From Cryptomeria japonica (Eukaryota > Streptophyta > Pinopsida > Cupressales > Cupressaceae), in the NCBI RefSeq assembly GCF_030272615.1, contig NC_081408.1:305631950-305695949 (forward strand): a DNA stretch of 64,000 nucleotides, given 5' to 3'. Under the pieces are notes generated by a model. It was not told the DNA's origin and did no database searches. It saw nothing but the letters and a program-made list of their open reading frames with translations. Both the position numbers and the translations under genes were made by a program. Positions 59,205 through 64,000 of this stretch are shown one piece after another. Every line of letters starts with the position of its first letter. Position 1 is the stretch's first letter.

Positions 59205-60229
59205 GTAAGCATTGTTAAAAACTATGCAGAAAGCAATATAGTAAAAATTGCCAGATATTCACTTTGCACTTTCGTGGTTGCTATGTGAACTTTGCTAAAG
59301 TTTGTTGATTTATTCATGCATAGTAGGTCATGCCTGTGACACCTATAAACCTAATTATGAACGGAACCAAGTTCTACAGAATAAGACAGGAACTGAGATG
59401 AATGCAACTCTGTTCCTAAGCATCAAGAGGGATATTAGAATTTTTTTATGAAAATCTGAAAGCACATGAAATATATATTATAATTGAAACTGGGGGTTGT
59501 GATGTGGGGAGCAGGGGAAGGGGGAAAGAAGAGTTGGTGTTTAGATTATGTAACTTGAAATTAATGCAAGTTTAGTTTTAGAGCAAGAGTTTGGACTAGT
59601 CTATTATTTTTTCTCTGGCTTTGCATTTTTGCTCAGGAAGCAGCTTCATGATATTTTTTACAGGTTGGAACCTTCTAGGTAGATTTCACAGGCAGTTGAA
59701 CTTACAGTAGCCACTAATTTTGGCATCTCTATCTTAGTACCATATTGTCAGTTCAGGATCTGGTTTGGTGGTTTGCTATTCTTTTTCCTGGGTGCGGTAT
59801 GACTGGGTTTGGCTGTATCATATATATAAAATATTAAAAAAATCTAAAAATAACCGTAATTTGCATAAAATGCACAATATTAAATACATAGTTGAAAAAA
59901 CAGTTGATACTTGATAGTGCAATGTCAATTGTCAACTCATAAATGTTAAAGATAAAATTAAAATGGTTTATTTTTAGTGCAGTTGGGCAATTGCATAGGA
60001 AAAATATTACAAATCAATAATCATCATATTACTCTTAATTGAGAGTATCAATAAATCAGCTGGTTCATTAGAACTATAAGTAGTGCTTGTGCCACTCCTA
60101 CTAGCTGCAGTATTCAAGTCTTGTGTAGCACCGTGTTCCTTAATTGAGGCTAGGGTAAGTTGTGCAACAAAGCATTTAAGTTGAGATGCATAAGGGGTAT
60201 GTTCTAATGCCTTCTCGTCCCCTCCCTTT
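59205..60229. other. intron 4 sequence, no gene seen
   Basis: Non-coding, T-rich. No exon of the SURF6-like gene and no element boundary could be recognised. Confidence 0.5.
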
Positions 60230-62515
60230 ACTCATCTTCCTTGTGGAAGAGGAAGCACAAGTTGGAATGCACATACAGTAACTTTCTTTTCCTTTTCCAT
60301 CAATTACACTTAATTGGGTGCATAAATGAGTATGTACTCCAGTTTTGCTTGGCTGAGAAATGACTTGCAAGATGTTGAGATTTGACATAAAGTCGATACA
60401 ACTGTTTTAAAACTATAGTTGCCAAAAAGAAGTAGAAAGTTAAAGAAATAAAAATACATGCTTGTGATAAAACTTTGATGGCAAGAGGCTGCAGGTAAAT
60501 AAATTCTTGACCATGGATTTACTTGCATGTATGATCATCTTTTCTGTGCTCGTCTCAAAGAGCACTAAGGTTGTGACCCATTGAAGCTATTTACAAAGTT
60601 ACCCACAACTATGCCCCTTAAATCTGGATCAGGGAAGAGTCTAATAAATGCTGCTTTGCAACCTCCACCAACCTCAACATCTTTGTATGGTGGCACCCTC
60701 ATGAACAAAGAAAGTATATTTGTGCTATAATACTTAAGGGTCAAAGACTGAAAGCAAATGCTAGGAGACTGGTCAGGTGGCTGTTTTGTTCCTTTATTCA
60801 ACAATATGTTTTTTTGCACTTGTTTGAAAAATCTTTCAAAAGTGTGTTGCTTATTACCTGTTATGCCCCTATTCTTTTTTGTCAAGGAGTTAATGCTGTT
60901 ATATATCTTGGCCAAACATCATTGATTTGTATCAGTGAACTTGATCATACTCATGATGGGCTTAGAGAAACAAACAGACATTTAACACAAGTCCATCAAT
61001 CATTGTCTAGGATCAATGCATGGACCATTTGGGTCCTTTTTGTATTAGATTGCCTCCACACATTTCAAGGGTTGCCAATTACCAGTGATGCTCAATGCTT
61101 ATTGCACCTTCACAAGTCAGTTTAAAATGATTGCATGCGAGAGGAAAAGTCTCAATAACCTATATGGTGTCACACAAATTGAAACAAATATTCTTTTTTT
61201 TAATGTAAAAACTCAACACACCATTTGCTCTGTTTTTCAAATTTCAAAAACTAAATAGATGAATGTTAAATTTAAATTAAAAAAATGTAGATTAATATTT
61301 TAAATCTGAAGTAAATAAACATATAAAATATTGAATTTTCATAAGATTACCTTCAATAGCTCAAACATGGAAAAGAACTTGAAGTTGCCTTGTGACATGT
61401 GATAATTAGTCACAAACATTGAATCTCATAAGCCTTAATGCAGAATTGGTTCGTTCACTTGGTTTGTGTATGAAGCTTTTGCATCATCAAGTTATAGCGA
61501 GTGGATGACACATGGTGTCCAAGTGTGTGTTTGTATCTCACCTTGCCTTGCAGTTTTGCAAATTTTAGCATTGTCTGTTATGCCTTGGACAACATTTTGA
61601 GCCTCTACTGCCTTACTTGTACCTCACAATGAATTGTGCTGAAAACATTACTCCTTAGGGTACATTGCAATGACATTAGTTAGTGGCCTATTTTTTCAAA
61701 TTTTCCATCCAGTGGAAATGATGGATGCCCTTGTTTCATCCCACGAGTCCTTAATTTGCTGCAAGGAAGTACTGTAAACTTTCATTTCTTCCTTAATAAG
61801 GTGCTGCATACCTTTTTGTAGCCAAAAGTTGTATACTATGTAGGTACCTCATGTATTTCCCTCATCATTTACTGCTAGTATGGTGATCTTGTGAGGTTGG
61901 AAGGAAACCTTTGGCATAAATAAAAATGTGCTTTCTGCTCATCAGAATTGTCCCTTGCCTCATTTTGAAATGCCCAATCAAATGGGCTTGCACTTTGGTT
62001 CTTTTGCGTGAAAGAGAGGCTATTGTCTTCCGTGAAAGATGGTGTTGCAAGGACATATAGCAGCCATTATCAGAATACTCTTTGTTGGATTTGTAGTCCT
62101 TTCTTGGCCAAAGGATGCGACTTTAATCTATATTTCTTGTGTTTTTCCTCTTGCTCTTTGATATAGCAATAAATTTGTCCCTTTGCCAACTCATTTTTGG
62201 CTGGCCTACCACAAGCTTTAATTTTTTGGGCAGCAATTTCACACAAGTAGCTCCCACCTAACTATAAGAGCTCGTATACTCATTCCAGCACTTGTTACAA
62301 TGCCAAAGGTAACGTTCTTCTCCAGCAATCTGATCAATCAATTATCATTTGTCACTAAAGTATTTTGATTCCTTGGGCAGCAATTTCACACAAGTGGCTT
62401 TCACCTGACTATAGGAGCTCCTATACTCATTCTAGCACTTGTTAAAATGGCAAAGGTAACCTCCTTCTCGAGTAAGCTGATCAATCATTGTCATTTGCCA
62501 CTAAAGTAGAGAGAA
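60230..62515 (-). pseudogene. hAT-family transposase, degraded
   Basis: Relic of a hAT DNA-transposon transposase in the intron or flank of the SURF6-like gene, on the opposite strand. Pieces in the right order on the minus strand: BED zinc finger (NKCWNEYTSSYS, HLCEIAAQGIK; 62,230-62,515), DUF659 region (QQIKDSWDETRASIISTGWK, NRPLTNVIAM; about 61,805-61,650), catalytic-Asp stretch GITDNAKICK at about 61,570, WTPCVIHSL at about 61,510, SMFELLKV at about 61,350, PIMSMIKFTDTNQ at about 60,950, MRVPPYKDVEV at about 60,700, and the C-terminal dimerisation domain (QNWSTYSFMHP, LLYVHSNLCFLF; 60,350-60,235). Dozens of frameshifts and stops; inactive. Terminal inverted repeats were not found. Confidence 0.8.
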
Positions 62516-62521
62516 CTAGTT
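62228..62521. repeat. 147-bp tandem duplication of the BED finger
   Basis: Units start at 62,228 and 62,375 with gggcagcaatttcacacaag and share tatactcatt-agcacttgtta. Each encodes the zinc-finger part of the hAT relic on the minus strand. Confidence 0.9.
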
Positions 62522-62989
62522 GAATTCAAAAGCCCTAGCCAACCTTTGAGAAAGATTCCTGAGTTGGACTGTCTTCTGGAGGTGTAAATTTGCTCTTGTT
62601 GCTGGTTGGTGAATATGTTGCCCCCCCTGATCTCTCAGCCCTTTGGATCCATTCTTTTTTTTCAGTTCTGTTGAAGAAACTCTCATAGCAGCGCCTTAGA
62701 ATGGCCATGCCCTCCTGCTTATTGAGAAATGTTGTGATGGCTCACTCGTTCTTTTTAATCCCTTAAAGGTTTTGAAGTATCAGATCAGTGTTTTCTTGAC
62801 TTAAAGTTTCTTTGCTAATTCCACAACTCAAAAACACTCATCAGGTTGTTTAATCTGTCATTCATTTTTGCTAGGGCAAATGGATGGTAGTTTAGAGGGG
62901 TCTGATTTTTTGGCAGAGTGGCTTTCAGGTCCTTTGGAGATTGCTCATTATAGTTGGTGGGGGACAGGAGTTAAGGTTCAAAAGGCATT

Positions 62990-63415
62990 TCACATAGCCA
63001 TAAATGGTCCCCTACCTTCAAAGGCTGAGGGCAGAAAGGAGAAGTAGCAGTTTTGGCATTGAGGGTGGTAGGCAAGTGGATAGTGAATGTCAGGGAGATT
63101 TGCGAAGGAAAGTAAGCAGACTTGGAAACCAAACCATAAAATGTTGGAGATCTTCATGGGCCACGTAACAAAGGAGCATAGCTTATTAGGAGTTGGTGCA
63201 AATGAACTGTTGGCAATAAGCTTACTCTTGCTGATTTCAGATTTCTGGGCAGCAACATGCAAAAGAGCATCATCATTTTTGTAATACTCATCCAGAATGA
63301 TGGTGACTTGTCCACCATTTTTAGTAGTTTGCTTATTTATGTCTGTGGAGATCATCTTAGCAAGGTGTTGATTCGCAGAATATCTCTTTTTTCTGAAAAA
63401 TGTTCTTTGAGGCAT
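62990..63415 (-). pseudogene. open frame of unknown kind, 141 codons
   Basis: Starts MPQRTFFRKKRYSANQ and ends GPFMAM. It lies upstream of the hAT relic on the same strand and could be part of that transposon, but no known domain is visible and coding continues poorly after the stop. The opposite strand carries no clear SURF6 exon. Confidence 0.25.
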
Positions 63416-63645
63416 TGCTATGACCCAACCCTATAGTGTATATGGGGTTATGAGTAGTTGGCTTGTGGATACCTTAACTCTTAATTAAGTTTCATAATCA
63501 TTATTATAATCATATATAGGTATTTAGGTCGTCCTAAGGGTTATCATTAAGTATCTAAGATGGCCTGGGTGCCAATCAAGGCATAATTAGGTATATATAG
63601 GAGTTAGGTATATATAAAAGGTAAGCATATTCCTCTTGAGTGACT

Positions 63646-63780
63646 TGTTGGTATGTTTGCTGTTGCGCCAAAAGCTCGAGCTATCAACACCTGCTACAAA
63701 CGCCAGATTTACCCAAATCCATGGGAGGCGGTTAAACCATGTCGCGAACCCCGAAGGAGGTGCTGACCACCAAGTCAACA
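63646..63780 (-). repeat. 3' LTR of the TRIM
   Basis: 135 bp, complete. The second copy starts 229 bp further on, with about ten mismatches in the 126 bp visible. Confidence 0.88.
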
Positions 63781-63795
63781 ATCTCCCCCTCAGCA
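63781..63795 (-). other. polypurine tract of the TRIM
   Basis: Minus strand TGCTGAGGGGGAGAT directly before the LTR; it shares the GGGGGAGAT end with the polypurine tracts of Copia P, Q and R in this window. Confidence 0.8.
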
Positions 63796-63854
63796 CCGAT
63801 TGAGGGTTCCGCACCAACGGAATGAAGGAGACCTCCCGAGATTTGAACCCGTGA

Positions 63855-63874
63855 CCCAAGACTTTGATACCAAT
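63855..63874 (-). other. primer-binding site of the TRIM
   Basis: Minus strand ATTGGTATCAAAGTCTTGGG next to the LTR end; TGGTATCAAAG is the same initiator-tRNA-Met type used by Copia Q. Confidence 0.85.
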
Positions 63875-64000
63875 TGTTGGTGTGTTTGCCATTGCACCAA
63901 AAGCTCAAGCTATCAACACCCACTACAAACACCAGACTTACCCAGATCCATGGGAGGCAGTTAAGGCATGTCGTGAACCCCGAAGGAGGTGCTGACCACC
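63875..64000 (-). repeat. 5' LTR of the TRIM (truncated by window edge)
   Basis: 126 of the expected 135 bp; ends at gctgaccacc, matching 63,762-63,771. Confidence 0.85.

Larger units (their letters stand above)
63646..64000 (-). mobile_element. TRIM (miniature LTR element), right end outside window
   Basis: Two direct repeats (63,646-63,780 and from 63,875 to the window edge) flank a 94-bp interior. On the minus strand the complete repeat reads TGTTGACTTGG to ACCAACA, a TG-CA LTR of 135 bp. The interior starts with a primer-binding site (63,855-63,874) and ends with a purine tract. Total expected length is about 364 bp. It has no coding capacity, so it must depend on another element's enzymes. 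The left flank is tgact; the matching target-site copy would lie just past 64,000. Confidence 0.88.

Noticed and set aside
62866-63048. Possible SURF6 exon 5 after the acceptor-like tttttgctag
   Set aside because: The phase fits and the frame stays open for about 60 codons, but the reading (FLAEWLSGPLEIAHYSWWGT) has none of the Lys/Arg-rich SURF6 character.
63840-63874. tRNA-like B-box (gggttcaaatc on the minus strand) suggesting a SINE
   Set aside because: Direct repeats, primer site and purine tract explain the region better as a TRIM, and no A-box lies at the right distance.
63646-64000. Cassandra element with 5S rRNA sequence in its LTR
   Set aside because: The size fits, but no 5S-like promoter stretch is visible in the LTR.

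Overview
This is nuclear DNA from a repeat-rich seed plant, probably a large-genome gymnosperm. That is inferred from an AT-rich background, stacked plant-type Copia and Gypsy elements, plant L1-type LINEs with an RNase H domain, and a host gene with long, transposon-filled introns. No bacterial genes, rRNA genes or CRISPR arrays are visible. Almost everything from 1 to about 56,600 is transposable-element DNA. Apart from one intact 222-codon ORF behind a LINE, the only convincing host gene is the 5' part of a SURF6/RRP14-like ribosome-biogenesis gene starting at 57,211.

Left region (1-17,440). Three copies of one long dispersed repeat lie on the minus strand (ends at 2,434, 4,953 and 12,297). 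They look like LTRs of a Gypsy-type element, and each carries a 21-bp minisatellite. LINE-A (5,791-8,111) has a degraded ORF1 whose stop overlaps the ORF2 start as ATGA; it is cut off at about 8,111 by Gypsy-like sequence containing a candidate primer-binding site. A decayed plus-strand Copia element (C1) fills 12,765 to about 17,240, followed by a short LINE-like fragment.

Central nest (17,500-43,000). A host sequence called H begins with an unusual array of about 14 palindromic modules around a TATA box, followed by a degraded ORF of unknown family. This ORF was split by two minus-strand Copia elements: P (19,966-34,089, target-site duplication gacgt/gatgt) and Q (35,011-41,191, gttgt/gttgt). 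P is itself split by a solo LTR (22,537-28,712, cacct/cacct), and that LTR is split by a 5'-truncated LINE (LINE-B, about 22,560-27,485). Removing each insertion with one copy of its target-site duplication restores an open reading frame across the junction, which supports the reconstruction independently of any database.

Right region (43,000-57,200). Two related coding relics face away from each other (44,368-45,430 minus; 45,600-46,859 plus). The plus one is interrupted by Copia element R (46,860-53,018), whose right LTR is in turn interrupted by a Gypsy-like element S (from 53,019). Beyond S lie a bidirectional telomere-like tract and a strong foldback hairpin.

Host gene region (57,200-64,000). 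Four exons of the SURF6/RRP14-like gene are readable (57,211-59,204) with clean splice sites and frame. The fifth exon was not found. The following intron or flank holds a decayed hAT transposase on the minus strand and, at the window edge, a miniature LTR element (TRIM, 135-bp LTRs, 94-bp interior).
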